Below, piece after piece: positions 40,112-50,063 of a stretch of 64,000 bases of DNA. How positions within the stretch are numbered: the stretch's first letter is position 1; each line of letters begins with the position of its first letter. Source of the stretch: Aridibacter sp965216195 (GTDB taxonomy: Bacteria; Acidobacteriota; Blastocatellia; Pyrinomonadales; Pyrinomonadaceae); contig OZ244151.1 in NCBI GenBank assembly GCA_965216195.1, positions 3,348,001 to 3,412,000 on the forward strand. The letters run 5' to 3'. The position numbers and the translations under genes were made by a program. Under the pieces are notes generated by a model. That model was not told the DNA's origin. It searched no databases and saw only the letters and a list, made by a program, of their open reading frames with translations.

Positions 40112-42892
40112 TCATTTCTTCATCTCAAACCCTTCTGTATCCGGGAAATCTCTTAGCTTTATTCTGAGAAGACGCTTCGACTTAACGCCATTTATTACCA
40201 TAAACGATTTTCCGTCCGGAGTCGGCTGAACCTGCAAAGGCGGCTGCCATATGTTGCCTCCGTCGGTCGAAACCTGTCCGATATAATCCAGCCCTGTTCC
40301 TGTGATCTTGCATTCCTGACCTCTACAGATGATTGAGTCAATCCTGGGGATCCTTACAAAAGTCTGCCTGATCGTGTACCAATCGGAATCGCCTCTTTGT
40401 CTGTCCTTGATTCTGAACTGCAGACGTCTTCCCGCAAGAAACTGCTGATTATGCTCATTAAACTGAAAACCTATCCTCAGGTTGAAAGTATCGAGAACCT
40501 CAAACGTTGCTTGGGGAAGCGCTTCCTGCCCAACCTGTCCATTTTCTATTTTTGTTTCAATGAGCAAGTTTTCCCGTCTGAACGAATAATCAGCCAGCGT
40601 TGATTTTACAGCAACCGTCATCTTTTGTGTGTCAACAGGAACAACCGGGTACTTACTCAGATCAAACCCGTGTGTTCTACTTTTAGCTGTATCCACAACA
40701 ACTGCCTCTATCTCCCGTTTTTCGTTTGCCTCGACCTGCGGTCTTGCCGGAAGCACCGAGAAACTTTGGGGATACTTGTAGGTACGGTTTCCCTGAAGTG
40801 TCATTTCGATTGTGACCCTCTTTGAAAGAATAAGATCGGAAGGATTCTGAAACACAAAGGTTCTTTGATTGGGGCTATTGTTATTTCCATTGTTTTGACT
40901 TTGATTGTTTTCAATAGCAGGCTGAGCCGTCTTTCCGTTGACGGTTACCATCGTGATTTGGTCTACTCTCTGTCCGTCAATCGTTATCCTTTTGTCTCCC
41001 TTGTGGACACCGAGCTTTGTGATCTCAGGAGGGCTGGGAAACAGATTGATTTGGGTTTGCTGCGGTTGTTGATTATTGCCGTAGGCTCTGAACTCTATTG
41101 TTCCATCGCCCGGTTGAAAGTGCGTCGTGTCAATGTCAAACCACGCCAGAGTCCCCGTTTCATTAAATCTCAAAGGATTGGAAGCCGAGTTTGCTACAAA
41201 GGTAAACTCGCCTCCAAAAGAAGGACGGTACTTAACCGATTGGAGACATCTGCAGCTGCCTTGTGTATTTCTTATAAAAACGCGTCTTTGTCCTCCGACC
41301 GAAAACTCACCTATAGATTCGGGGACGATTTCCCATTGTCCTCCTCCCGAGATAGGAATCGAGAACTTCTTGCTCTCTATCTGATTGAAACCGCGTGTTG
41401 CTACGATCTTAGCCTCGAGATTCATCTTTACCTTTGGGAAAGCCTGCACATCTTGCGGGTTGAGATTGAGCATCCAGCCTGAAAGTCCCATATTCTTCGT
41501 CAGATAAAATTCTCTTGAGAAACCGTTTTCAGCACTCATGATTAGCTTAAAATCTCTCGCAAAGGGGTCTCTCAGCCAGTCATACGAAAGGTCTGTGTTC
41601 TTAATGATGTTTTGTCCCATGTGCAGACAGGGCTCTAAAAGAGAAGGAACGGGTAGATTGATAACCTCCGGATCCGGTTCAGCCTGCCATTTGTGCAGAA
41701 CGATCGGAAAGGCTGTAACAAAACTACTATCGGTCGGAGGCTTTTCTGCAAAAAGACTTATCTTCTGCTGTATCGGCATCAGACGCCGGGGCTGTTCGTT
41801 GTTGTAGTTATTATATTGATTATAGTTGTTCTGATCGTTTTGGCGAGCCTGAGCCATTGTCGGCACAACCCGAAGCGGCGTTTTCTTTAGAATCTTTAGG
41901 ATCAGATCGGCGGCAGCTGCAGCGACGTTGATCCAGTACGCAAGCTGCGGATATTTTTCAACGAGTTTCGTCGCAGCGAGGAGCCCTCCCTGCTGCAATA
42001 TACGGCTGACACTAAAGTCAAAGTCTTCAAGACGCACATTTTTAGCTACGCATTGAGCACGACCTACAAAGTCGTTTGCCTGTGTATAGCTGCCGTTTCT
42101 CCAGCATGAAGGCAAAGTGATATTAAAACTTTGCGCAAGCCGCTCAACGATCTGATTCTTTATAAACTGCTCACCGAATGGGCTTCCCGTACCGTAGTTG
42201 TTGTAGCCTCCACCGTAGCCATTAAACCCGTAGGGGTTCTGATTGATCGTCCTCTGGAGTTCGTTTAAGAAGATGCCTATCTGAGCATAGGCTCCTGCGA
42301 TCTCAAGCGTCTTTTCGCCGATCTTCTTTATCTGACTAAAGTTCTTGTTGATCAGTTTTCTGATCTTTTTGCGGTATTTGCCCTTTGGGTAGAGAAAGAA
42401 AACCGGCTGAGAATCGTATGGAACCTTAAAGAGATGCTCCCGATACCAGCCGTCGCGCTTAAAACGTATCTCTCGCGAAACGGATTCCTCTTCAACCTCA
42501 TTGCGGGAAGGATTGACGAAGGCGACGACGAAAGTCCAATCCCAGAAACTTTCTTCAGGTCGGATGCCGTTGATCGGCTCGTCGAGCATCTTTACACGCA
42601 AAAGATCATTCCTCTGAACACGTGGAACAAGAGAAATCGGTAGCGGCATGCTCCCTTTCCGTTCAACCGTTATCTCAAGACGTGCTATCTCCTGCTGAAA
42701 CGCATTTCGCCTTATGTAGTTACTCGGGTAGCCCGATTGGTAGCTTTGGGCAAATAGCGAAACCGGGGATAAAGCAAGAATCCCAAAGACTATAAAAGAC
42801 CGCCATAAGCGTAGCCTAAATAAAAGAGAAATTATCGAAACCAAGTAGGGCTTTGTGTAAATCATTCCCGTGCCTCCAAGAAAGCAAGGCAA
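40112..42892 (-). CDS. large exported protein of unknown function
   Basis: A 926-aa protein with a signal peptide or anchor (IVFGILALSPVSLFAQ); a start at 42865 (MIYTKPYLVSIISLLF) is equally possible. Asn/Gln/Tyr-rich low-complexity segments (NQYNNYNNEQPRR; NNQSQNNGNNNSPNQRTF) separate blocks of beta-rich sequence. The C-terminal part holds IPT/Ig-like strands (GLDYIGQVSTDGGNIWQPPL). Four Cys near the end (IICRGQECK) may be oxidised. No enzyme motif was seen. It is divergent from the YD-repeat gene, with 1.1 kb between them, and may be an outer surface or secreted protein. Confidence 0.65.
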   Translation of the reverse strand: MPCFLGGTGMIYTKPYLVSIISLLFRLRLWRSFIVFGILALSPVSLFAQSYQSGYPSNYIRRNAFQQEIARLEITVERKGSMPLPISLVPRVQRNDLLRVKMLDEPINGIRPEESFWDWTFVVAFVNPSRNEVEEESVSREIRFKRDGWYREHLFKVPYDSQPVFFLYPKGKYRKKIRKLINKNFSQIKKIGEKTLEIAGAYAQIGIFLNELQRTINQNPYGFNGYGGGYNNYGTGSPFGEQFIKNQIVERLAQSFNITLPSCWRNGSYTQANDFVGRAQCVAKNVRLEDFDFSVSRILQQGGLLAATKLVEKYPQLAYWINVAAAAADLILKILKKTPLRVVPTMAQARQNDQNNYNQYNNYNNEQPRRLMPIQQKISLFAEKPPTDSSFVTAFPIVLHKWQAEPDPEVINLPVPSLLEPCLHMGQNIIKNTDLSYDWLRDPFARDFKLIMSAENGFSREFYLTKNMGLSGWMLNLNPQDVQAFPKVKMNLEAKIVATRGFNQIESKKFSIPISGGGQWEIVPESIGEFSVGGQRRVFIRNTQGSCRCLQSVKYRPSFGGEFTFVANSASNPLRFNETGTLAWFDIDTTHFQPGDGTIEFRAYGNNQQPQQTQINLFPSPPEITKLGVHKGDKRITIDGQRVDQITMVTVNGKTAQPAIENNQSQNNGNNNSPNQRTFVFQNPSDLILSKRVTIEMTLQGNRTYKYPQSFSVLPARPQVEANEKREIEAVVVDTAKSRTHGFDLSKYPVVPVDTQKMTVAVKSTLADYSFRRENLLIETKIENGQVGQEALPQATFEVLDTFNLRIGFQFNEHNQQFLAGRRLQFRIKDRQRGDSDWYTIRQTFVRIPRIDSIICRGQECKITGTGLDYIGQVSTDGGNIWQPPLQVQPTPDGKSFMVINGVKSKRLLRIKLRDFPDTEGFEMKK

Positions 42893-43052
42893 GAAGCTTT
42901 AACGTAAGATCAAAGCACGAAAGGCACCGGCAAGATAATTTAAGTGAGCGGGTTCAAAAATGAGAACACACCAAACATACCGCAAGCGTCGAGCAATTGA
43001 TCTGGGACTTAATCCCGAAACGAAAAAAGTTTCTTAACCAAAAAGCTTGTAT

Positions 43053-43124
43053 TCGGCACAGAAGGTGCGTTAATATGCTATCTGTCTGATATAGCGATCA
43101 AGGTGCAGCTTCGGTTTGTGCCGA
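43053..43124 (+). ncRNA. structured element A, candidate small RNA
   Basis: TCGGCACA at 43053-43060 and TGTGCCGA at 43117-43124 form a perfect closing stem. Inside is the 20-base core at 43083-43102, TGTCTGATATAGCGATCAAG, which can form a TGAT/ATCA hairpin. A terminator starts 18 bases later. An inverted, diverged copy lies at 43831-43919. No protein-coding frame is present. The gap 42893-44056 holds no gene. Confidence 0.55.
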
Positions 43125-43141
43125 GATTCTAAATCAAAAAG

Positions 43142-43178
43142 GAGCTTGATTTAACGATCAGGCTCTTTTTCTTTTTTT
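43142..43178 (+). terminator. rho-independent terminator after element A
   Basis: GAGCTTGAT (43142-43150), a six-base loop, ATCAGGCTC (43157-43165), then TTTTTCTTTTTTT. One G-U pair in the stem. Confidence 0.8.
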
Positions 43179-43389
43179 CAACACAAACAATATACCAGTC
43201 GACCGTACTAAAGCCAAGATTTTCACAAAAAAGCGAAAAGCATTCTGATAACATACTGCAATTCTCACCCGATCCGTCATGTCAGGTAGAAACTTATCTC
43301 GATACATGTAAAGTTAACAAAACACATTGAATAGGCTGAAGAAACAAACCGAAAAGCACGGTAAAAAATATTAAATATTCAAAAAGCTG

Positions 43390-43417
43390 TTGACAGATCA
43401 AAAACAAAAGGTATATG
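43390..43417 (+). promoter_or_regulatory. promoter for the YD-repeat gene leader
   Basis: TTGACA at 43390-43395 and TATATG at 43412-43417, 16 bp apart. Transcription would begin near 43425, giving a leader of about 630 nt before the ATG at 44057. Confidence 0.5.
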
Positions 43418-43830
43418 TTGTACTCAAAATTGAAAACCGAACTTCATAGTTTTTTTATTGTTAATCTGGGCCCTTAAAGTTAACTCAAAATAGCCCGGTT
43501 AGTATTAAGAGGGGAAGATGATGACTCCCGAGTCTCACAAACCGACGACGCCGAAAGATTTCGAAAATACTCGAAAACCTTTGCGGTGTTTTTTTTGTGC
43601 CCGAGAAGAATTGGGGAAAGCGGGTAAATGAATACCAAAGGGGGAAAGTAACCATTGTTTCACGTCTCACCTTTTAAAGGATCGGCTCCAGTGAGCGGAA
43701 GGCAAAAGAGGCGATAGAGATAGAAAGTTAATAGATCTTTAAGAATCGGAACCTGGAAGAAAGCGGAAATGGTAAGGGATCAAGAATAATCCGGTAACCA
43801 CCTTCCGCAATAAGGGTTCAAAAACAGTTT

Positions 43831-43919
43831 GTCTTCGGCATAAACCGAACGCGCAACTTGATCGCTATATCAGACAATCTAGCAAGATCAGGTAAAACGC
43901 ATCTTTTTAGGCCGAAGAC
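43831..43919 (-). ncRNA. structured element B, inverted copy of A in the YD-repeat leader
   Basis: On the minus strand, the same 20-base core (43876-43857) lies inside a stem GTCTTCGGC/GCCGAAGAC (43831-43839, 43911-43919). The outer stem differs from that of element A but still pairs, so the structure has been conserved. On the plus strand this part of the leader is antisense to element A. Confidence 0.5.
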
Positions 43920-44056
43920 ATTGAAATCAATCAATGTCTGTTGAGGCACGAGGGATGCGGCTTTTCTTTTTAAGATCAAGAAAGTCAAAAGCGCTCCGAA
44001 AGCTAAAACGGACCAAGGTAGGGTCAAAGGGACGAATAGCTTTAGGGAGAGCAAAA

Positions 44057-47000
44057 ATGACTAATCTAAAACGAGCCGCAACAACGCTTCAATCTTTCTT
44101 TACGAGAAAAACGAGAAAGCGGGAAGAGACTTCAAACGAAACAAAGAATACGAAACACGTTCATAATAACGAATTACGAACTACGCCTTCCGGATTCAGG
44201 TTTCAGCTTTTAAGAGTCTTCTCGGTACTGATGATCATGAGTCTGCTGGTCACATCAAATCCTGCGGCGCCAAATGTGATTGCCGTTTCAGCAGGTGAAC
44301 TTTCTCAGGACGTTCGCTATTCGTTTCTTTCGACATTCGGCTCATTCGAAAACCTCAGTTCATATAATCCACTGTTTGGATTGTTTTACAGATTAAGAGC
44401 AAAGGGCGGTGGCAGGAAGAAGCAAGCTGTGGCGAAGGTTGAGATTGCACCGGGACCAAGCGCGATCCTTGAGGGTGACGAGCTCGTTTTGAGCGCGATC
44501 GCACGGGACGCTCAAGGCAACGCCGTTCAGGGAGTCGAGTTTGAATGGAAAGTAGAAGATCTCAAAAATGGCAATCCCGTCGATGCAAGCATTGAAAAGG
44601 GAGTGTTCAAAGACGCTGAGCCGGGAGCCTACCGCGTAAAGGCGAGAGGAGCAGGAGTGATTGGCGACGTAATGGTCGTAGTGCGTGAAGATGTGGAATA
44701 CCGCGCGATGAAAGAGCTTATGGCAGACGAGGTTGAGGAAGCCGAAGCAAAAGCTGGAAATCTGGAAAGGAGGATCCGCAAAGAAGTTAGAAAAGAAGTA
44801 TTGGACGCCAAAAAGGAGATGAAAGCAGGACGAGCCGCTTCGCTCAAAAACTCCTCTCGAATGCGAAAAGCGGATAAGGCTGGACTCAAACGTTGGGACG
44901 AAGAGCAGAAAGAAAAGCGCGCAGCTCAAAGAAAAAGAAAGCAGCAGAGACGGGAAGAAAGACTCAGAAGACTCAGGCAGGCAACGCAGTCAGCCGTAAG
45001 CAGTGAGCAGTTAGCAGAAAGACGGGAAGAGAGCGGAGATAATAGAGACGGAGAGAGAGCGAGAAACAGAAAGGGGCAAGTGAGATTTGTAGGAGCTTCC
45101 TACGGGAAGGTGCGAAAAGATGCCCGCGAATCACGCGAATCAGCACGAATAAAAGAGGAAAAACGAATTGCGTACAGCAAATCACGTAAATCCGCAAAAT
45201 CCGCGGCAAAAAGAGAACTAAAGAAAGCACCCGTACGGGCGCAGAGCATTACGGGAGTCGACTCAAGCAATAACGCCTATGGAACGGTAAACGGTTTCTA
45301 TTACTCCGGCGGGGGCGGAGGCGGAGGCTGGATGGCGAAGGCAGAGACGAGACGCCAAGACAAGGTTCAATACGAGAATGCAAAATATACAAAGCGCGCG
45401 GCAAACCCGAAATCAAAGAAAGAATCCAAAAAAGGCAGCATTCCGATTGGCGGAAGCTACTACGCCGAGCTGTTGTTATATGTCGATGGCGATATGTGGA
45501 CAGGAGACCTTATCGGAACAAGCGTCTGTACGGCGAGCTCTTGCAGCTGGAGTATAGCGATTCCTTCGACCTATCACGATGGACAGCAACACACTCTTTA
45601 TGCCTATGCGGTTGACGAGCTATTTACAATGCAGCAGACAGGTCCGAGTCTTTACAACTTCACAATCGGTTCATCGGGACCCGATACGGAATGGACAAAC
45701 GACAACCACGAGACTGCAGACGATGCAGGCAAACAGGTTGGAACGCCTCCGAATCAGGGAACGACCGGGGCAGGCTCGGGCAACTTCAGCTTTTCGGCGC
45801 CGGTTGCGTCGCTTCCGGGAAGAAACGGTCTCGATGTAAACCTCTCTTTAAACTACAACTCGCTTTTGTGGCATAAAGACGGCTCGGAGATTATCTACGA
45901 CATAGACAAAGGCGCACCCGCACCCGGCTGGGACATAGGCTTTGGGAAGATCCTCGATATGGACACCACGGGCGGAGCTATGCTCGAAGACCCAAACGGA
46001 ACCAGACATTCCTATGACGGCGAGATAGTCGGCTCGGGTTCAAACACAACCTACTATGGGAGAACCACGGACGGTTCGTTTATCGATTACATCGTATCGA
46101 GGACCTCAAGCGGTATTACTTCAGGAACGGCGCACTTTCCCGACGGCACGGTTGTAACCTACGGGGCACCTGAAGACGGCGTCATCTACCCGACGCAGAT
46201 CAAAGACGCCAACGGCAACTACATCACGATCACATACGTTGGAAATGCGGGACCAAAGATCAACACGATCACTGACACGCTTGGGCGTGTGATCACGTTC
46301 AAGTATCAAAACGGCAGGCTCATAAACATACAGGGACCGGGCTATAACGGTACGACTCAAACATACGTGCGTCTTCACTATGTCCAGAAGACCTTGAGCG
46401 CTACATTCAGTGGGCTCACAAAAGGCGTAAGAGACAACTCGCCGTACCAGATCAAGGCGATCTACTATCCCGTAACGAACACGGGTTACTGGTTTGGCGA
46501 TTCCGATTCCTATTCGAGCTACGGGATGATCAAAAAGGTCATGATGAACCGTTCGATGACTTCGAGTGGGACAAGCACGGCTGAAGGGGCGGCGACGAAG
46601 GGCACAATGAGCACGCAGACCGTTTATAACTACCCCGCAAGCGCCTCGAATCTAACGAAGGCGCCTGAATATACAACCAAGACTGAGAGCTGGCATGGTT
46701 CGGATACCGGGACGGCTGTAACAAGCTACTCTGTAAACAACACCGCGAATCCACGTACGACCACAATCACCTTGCCAAACGGCACAAAGAACAAGACCTA
46801 TTCCTACAACAACTCGACGTGGAACGACGGGATGCTCTATAAAACTGAGTTCCTCTCGCCCACAAACGCCGTTCTTTCCAAACAGGAGATGACCTGGGCT
46901 CAGGGCTACAATACTGCGCCGCGCGTAACTCAAATACTCTCGACCGACGAGAAGAATCAGACGAAAAAGCAGACTTTTACCTACGGCACCTATTACAACC

Positions 47001-48184
47001 AGGTCACATGGGCTTATGAATACGGCTATTCAAACAATCTGCTTCGAAAGAGCTACACGACCTATGAGAACAGTGCGACCTACCGCGGGACATACTCGGG
47101 CTCAAAATGGATGAGCGGTCTGCACATCTTCAGTCTTCCAAAGACAACCGAAGTCAGAAGCAATGCAAACGTCAGACAAAGCCGTATGGACTACACATAC
47201 GACGCGGGGACTATGACGACAAGAACCGGCGTAAGTAACTTCGATACGACCTATAACAGTTCTTCATATACAAAGAAGCGCGGAAATGTAACAAAGACCA
47301 GAACTTATACAAATGCGGCAAGTCTTACGGGAGTAATCGATTACGACTACACCTACGATGTACTTGGAAACAATCTGACGGCGACTACAAACTGCTGTCA
47401 GCAGATCAAGAGCACCTATACCTCGACGTATAAATACGCCTATCCGGCATCCGTTAGGAGAGGTGCGCCTACGGGTTCGGTCGCAAACACAACTTCAGCC
47501 GTCTACGACTTCAACACAGGGCTCGTTAAGACATCGACGGACGCAAACGGCAGAGTTACGACTGCTGCTTATGATTCCATTGGACGTCCCACGCAGGTAA
47601 CGCTCTCGACAGGCGGTAAGACCGTCTATGAGTACTTCCCGAATACTTTAACGACGAAGCAGACTGCAAAGCTCTCAAACAATGTGGTTGTCAGCCAATC
47701 AACTTCAATCGTAAACGGGCGCGGACAGCCTCAGATATCAAAGCTTCTTACGGGAACAAGCAGTGAGACAGCTACGAAGGTGAAGTATGACGATATGGGC
47801 AGACAGACACATGTCTCGAATCCATATCCGGCTACATCAAGTCCAACGAAGTGGACGACCTACGCTTACGATAATCACTCGAGGGTGACGCAGGTTACCG
47901 CGCCCGATAACTCGACCTCAAAGACCTTTTACAACGAATCGACAAAGCCGTCATCGGCACTGACGACAACGGGAAATACTGTTAGAAGTCAGGATGCGTG
48001 GGGGCGTGAGCGTTGGGCAAGGAGTGACGATTGGGGCAGACTCGTTGAAGTTGTCGAACCAAAAGACACAGGAAACGGAGGTGTGTTTGGAGCAGGCAAT
48101 CAGGTCACACGTTATACATACGATGCCGTTGATCAATTGACGCAGATCACGCAAGGAAGCCAGACGAGGAAGTTCAAGTATTGA
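44057..48184 (+). CDS. YD-repeat (RHS) protein, N-terminal fragment split by IS110
   Basis: The frame covers 1375 residues of a YD-repeat protein. The start at 44057 has GGGAGA six bases upstream and is preferred over ATG 43934. A signal or anchor lies at about residues 55-80 (LLRVFSVLMIMSLLVTSNPA), then an Ig-like part (KVEIAPGPSAILEGDELVLS) and a very basic, Arg/Lys/Glu-rich coiled stretch. The YD region follows (GRVITFKYQNGRLINIQGPG; YDFNTGLVKTSTDANGRVT). The frame ends in FKY because the inserted IS110 supplies TGA. Joined with 50064-51125 and 53008-54501, the gene is continuous. RHS proteins are secreted or toxin-delivery shells. Confidence 0.85.
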   Translation: MTNLKRAATTLQSFFTRKTRKREETSNETKNTKHVHNNELRTTPSGFRFQLLRVFSVLMIMSLLVTSNPAAPNVIAVSAGELSQDVRYSFLSTFGSFENLSSYNPLFGLFYRLRAKGGGRKKQAVAKVEIAPGPSAILEGDELVLSAIARDAQGNAVQGVEFEWKVEDLKNGNPVDASIEKGVFKDAEPGAYRVKARGAGVIGDVMVVVREDVEYRAMKELMADEVEEAEAKAGNLERRIRKEVRKEVLDAKKEMKAGRAASLKNSSRMRKADKAGLKRWDEEQKEKRAAQRKRKQQRREERLRRLRQATQSAVSSEQLAERREESGDNRDGERARNRKGQVRFVGASYGKVRKDARESRESARIKEEKRIAYSKSRKSAKSAAKRELKKAPVRAQSITGVDSSNNAYGTVNGFYYSGGGGGGGWMAKAETRRQDKVQYENAKYTKRAANPKSKKESKKGSIPIGGSYYAELLLYVDGDMWTGDLIGTSVCTASSCSWSIAIPSTYHDGQQHTLYAYAVDELFTMQQTGPSLYNFTIGSSGPDTEWTNDNHETADDAGKQVGTPPNQGTTGAGSGNFSFSAPVASLPGRNGLDVNLSLNYNSLLWHKDGSEIIYDIDKGAPAPGWDIGFGKILDMDTTGGAMLEDPNGTRHSYDGEIVGSGSNTTYYGRTTDGSFIDYIVSRTSSGITSGTAHFPDGTVVTYGAPEDGVIYPTQIKDANGNYITITYVGNAGPKINTITDTLGRVITFKYQNGRLINIQGPGYNGTTQTYVRLHYVQKTLSATFSGLTKGVRDNSPYQIKAIYYPVTNTGYWFGDSDSYSSYGMIKKVMMNRSMTSSGTSTAEGAATKGTMSTQTVYNYPASASNLTKAPEYTTKTESWHGSDTGTAVTSYSVNNTANPRTTTITLPNGTKNKTYSYNNSTWNDGMLYKTEFLSPTNAVLSKQEMTWAQGYNTAPRVTQILSTDEKNQTKKQTFTYGTYYNQVTWAYEYGYSNNLLRKSYTTYENSATYRGTYSGSKWMSGLHIFSLPKTTEVRSNANVRQSRMDYTYDAGTMTTRTGVSNFDTTYNSSSYTKKRGNVTKTRTYTNAASLTGVIDYDYTYDVLGNNLTATTNCCQQIKSTYTSTYKYAYPASVRRGAPTGSVANTTSAVYDFNTGLVKTSTDANGRVTTAAYDSIGRPTQVTLSTGGKTVYEYFPNTLTTKQTAKLSNNVVVSQSTSIVNGRGQPQISKLLTGTSSETATKVKYDDMGRQTHVSNPYPATSSPTKWTTYAYDNHSRVTQVTAPDNSTSKTFYNESTKPSSALTTTGNTVRSQDAWGRERWARSDDWGRLVEVVEPKDTGNGGVFGAGNQVTRYTYDAVDQLTQITQGSQTRKFKY

Positions 48185-48365
48185 TGAAAAGGTAAAGTAG
48201 AAACTGCAATAATTGACAAATAACTCTATCTTTTTTTTAAGTTGCCTGAAACTACGGATGCGGCGTATCGCGTTTTGAATAAACCGGTAATGCCCGGGAT
48301 AAAATAGTTATAATGCAGCCGCACCCCGAAGTGATTCTTTTTTAGTTTTTTAGCCCGGTTTCGTT

Positions 48366-49778
48366 TTATGCCGGGGCTTTGGATTTTTTCTTTTTTGCCG
48401 CCAATTCTTTGGCGTATGTTGTAGCGACCTCCTTTAGTAGTTTCTGCCAATCGATATGATTGGGTTTGTTTGGATTAAAGCCTGTCGGGGATACGTCGCT
48501 TAGGCGTTTACCGAGACCTATCAGATCCTTGATCTTCAAGGCCTCATCGGCGGCTCTCTTAAAGATCTCTTCTTTTAACTCTCTTCCCCTGAGAGCGGTT
48601 CCGCGAATGATCGTATTGGATGGACGGCGTTTGAGGTTAAGAGAAGCCTTATCGCGGGCGAGTTTTCTGATCCGGGCTCGTTTTTCGTCCATCAGACGGG
48701 GACGTGCATAGATAAACTCCTCGTTTTTTGAAAGCATCGAATAGATTACCTCGGCAAGTCTTCTGGCAACGGCAACGATAGCGACATTGTGCCCCTTCTT
48801 CTTCTTGATCCGCTGATACATATTTCTGTATATGACCGGAGAGCGCCGGAAGTGTTCGGCGGCTTCAATAAGCATAAAGCGGGCATAACTGTTTCCCTGT
48901 TTAGATATCTTTCCGGGACGTGGAGGTTTGCCGCCGGTTTGTTTAATTCTTTGGGTCAGGCCAAAGTAGCAGGCGAACTTCCGTTTTGAGGAGAAGCGGG
49001 AGATATCTCCGATGGCTGCTAAAATGGTGGCACTGACTGCCAAAGAAACCCCCGGTATCGAAAGAAGAAGATCAAGCTGGTGCGAAAAGACCGGTCTTGA
49101 ATGGATAAAGGAAGCAATCAGCTTATCGACATCTTCTGTCAGGGCATTCTGACGATCGAGCTCGCCCAATAGAAACGAGATGCGGTCTCTTTCAAAGGAA
49201 TCGAGTTCGTCGGCCAGAAGCAAAGACCTGAGCCACTCCCTGCCCTCTGATCCAAAGAGATCGGTAAACTGATATTCGATCAGATTTCTGGCCAAGACGG
49301 AATGAACCTGATTCTTGATCGCCGTGCGGTGTTTGACCAAAGCCTCGCGGTCGGTGATCAGATGCCTTAGCCTGAGAGTGTCTTCATCCGGAGACCAGAC
49401 CGTCTCGAGATAATTGATCCGGTTAAGGTCGGCCAGTTTGCGGGCATCCTCGCGGTCGGACTTCACCCGTGCCTTTGAGATCGCACGTGTAAAGAGCGGA
49501 TTTGAAAGAACCGCTTTTGCCTTCGAATGTTTCTTAAAGATAGCCATCACGGCATTGGCCGGGTTTGAGACCTCCATTGCGATGTGATCATTCTTACGCA
49601 ATGCTTTGGCGATAAGAACAAAGTTCTTAGCCGTTGAAGCAAAAGCAAAATTGGCCAACTCCTTGCCGTTTGGATCGAGAACACAAAGCTGCGAAGTCTT
49701 CTTTCCGAGATCAAGACCCAGGAATAGCTGAGACTCATTAAAATAATTGTTCCGCACAAAAAAATCTGCTAAATTCAT
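48366..49778 (-). CDS. IS110-family transposase (copy 1)
   Basis: A 470-aa IS110 transposase. The N-terminal DEDD (RuvC-like) domain has LFLGLDLGKKTSQLCVLDP (Asp), HIAMEVSNPANAV (Glu), and RVKSDREDARKLADLNR (Asp, Asp). The C-terminal Transposase_20 domain has LLLSIPGVSLAVSATILAA and SSKRKFACYFGLTQRIKQTG, then ISKQGNSYARFMLIEAAEHF with a serine where the family carries its catalytic Ser. Such enzymes join DNA with a bridge RNA from the non-coding end. The basic tail is rich in Lys (AAKKKKSKAPA). Confidence 0.95.
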   Translation of the reverse strand: MNLADFFVRNNYFNESQLFLGLDLGKKTSQLCVLDPNGKELANFAFASTAKNFVLIAKALRKNDHIAMEVSNPANAVMAIFKKHSKAKAVLSNPLFTRAISKARVKSDREDARKLADLNRINYLETVWSPDEDTLRLRHLITDREALVKHRTAIKNQVHSVLARNLIEYQFTDLFGSEGREWLRSLLLADELDSFERDRISFLLGELDRQNALTEDVDKLIASFIHSRPVFSHQLDLLLSIPGVSLAVSATILAAIGDISRFSSKRKFACYFGLTQRIKQTGGKPPRPGKISKQGNSYARFMLIEAAEHFRRSPVIYRNMYQRIKKKKGHNVAIVAVARRLAEVIYSMLSKNEEFIYARPRLMDEKRARIRKLARDKASLNLKRRPSNTIIRGTALRGRELKEEIFKRAADEALKIKDLIGLGKRLSDVSPTGFNPNKPNHIDWQKLLKEVATTYAKELAAKKKKSKAPA

Positions 49779-50063
49779 AAAACGTTAAGTACCTCCAATT
49801 AAGGGTGTTTGACGTTCGCCGAAGCGAGCATCATATATTGATACGAGCTTTTATTAGCTCAAGATGGCCCGATGCGATAAGGGCGGCTTATTTACGACTG
49901 CAAGCTCTAAGTGGCTTATACGCATAGTCAAACCGCCGCTCAAATCAATTCACGCTAAGGCGAAAACGAGGTTGAGCAGGCAAAGCCCGAACCATTCTAT
50001 TTTGAATCTTAACGATTCATGGGAAGCTCGCTCAACCTCGTCCTACCTTTTCATACCATTTAC
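49779..50063 (-). ncRNA. candidate bridge RNA region, IS110 copy 1
   Basis: The 285 bp upstream of the transposase has no gene but is strongly structured. A perfect 11-bp inverted repeat, CGAGGTTGAGC (49967-49977) and GCTCAACCTCG (50030-50040), encloses GAATC/GATTC. It also has TATGAT (minus strand, at 49830-49835), the 6-mer at both insertion sites. The position fits the bridge RNA of the IS110 group; base pairing with target and donor was not checked. Confidence 0.5.

Larger units (their letters stand above)
48182..50063. mobile_element. IS110-family insertion sequence, copy 1
   Basis: 1882 bp, identical to copy 2. It was inserted between TAT and GAT of the YD-repeat gene. The identical region, including three bases of target on each side, spans 48179-50066. 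It has one transposase gene on the minus strand and non-coding ends of 184 bp and 285 bp. No terminal inverted repeat is evident, as usual for IS110. Confidence 0.9.

Noticed and set aside
40865..41482. 205-aa plus-strand frame inside the large exported protein gene
   Set aside because: Antisense to a good coding frame; composition is arginine/serine-rich and has no motif or ribosome site.
43934..44056. Upstream start for the RHS gene (ATG 43934)
   Set aside because: The added 41 residues are basic and unlike a signal; they overlap structured element B, and a better ribosome site precedes 44057.
44393..44929. 178-aa minus-strand frame inside the RHS gene
   Set aside because: Antisense shadow of the Lys/Arg/Glu-rich region; Phe/Leu/Ser-rich without family match.
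48226..48450. 74-aa minus-strand frame overlapping the end of the IS110 transposase (also 51170-51394)
   Set aside because: It is a different frame of the IS end and transposase 3' part, with no start signal or family; repeated only because the IS is.
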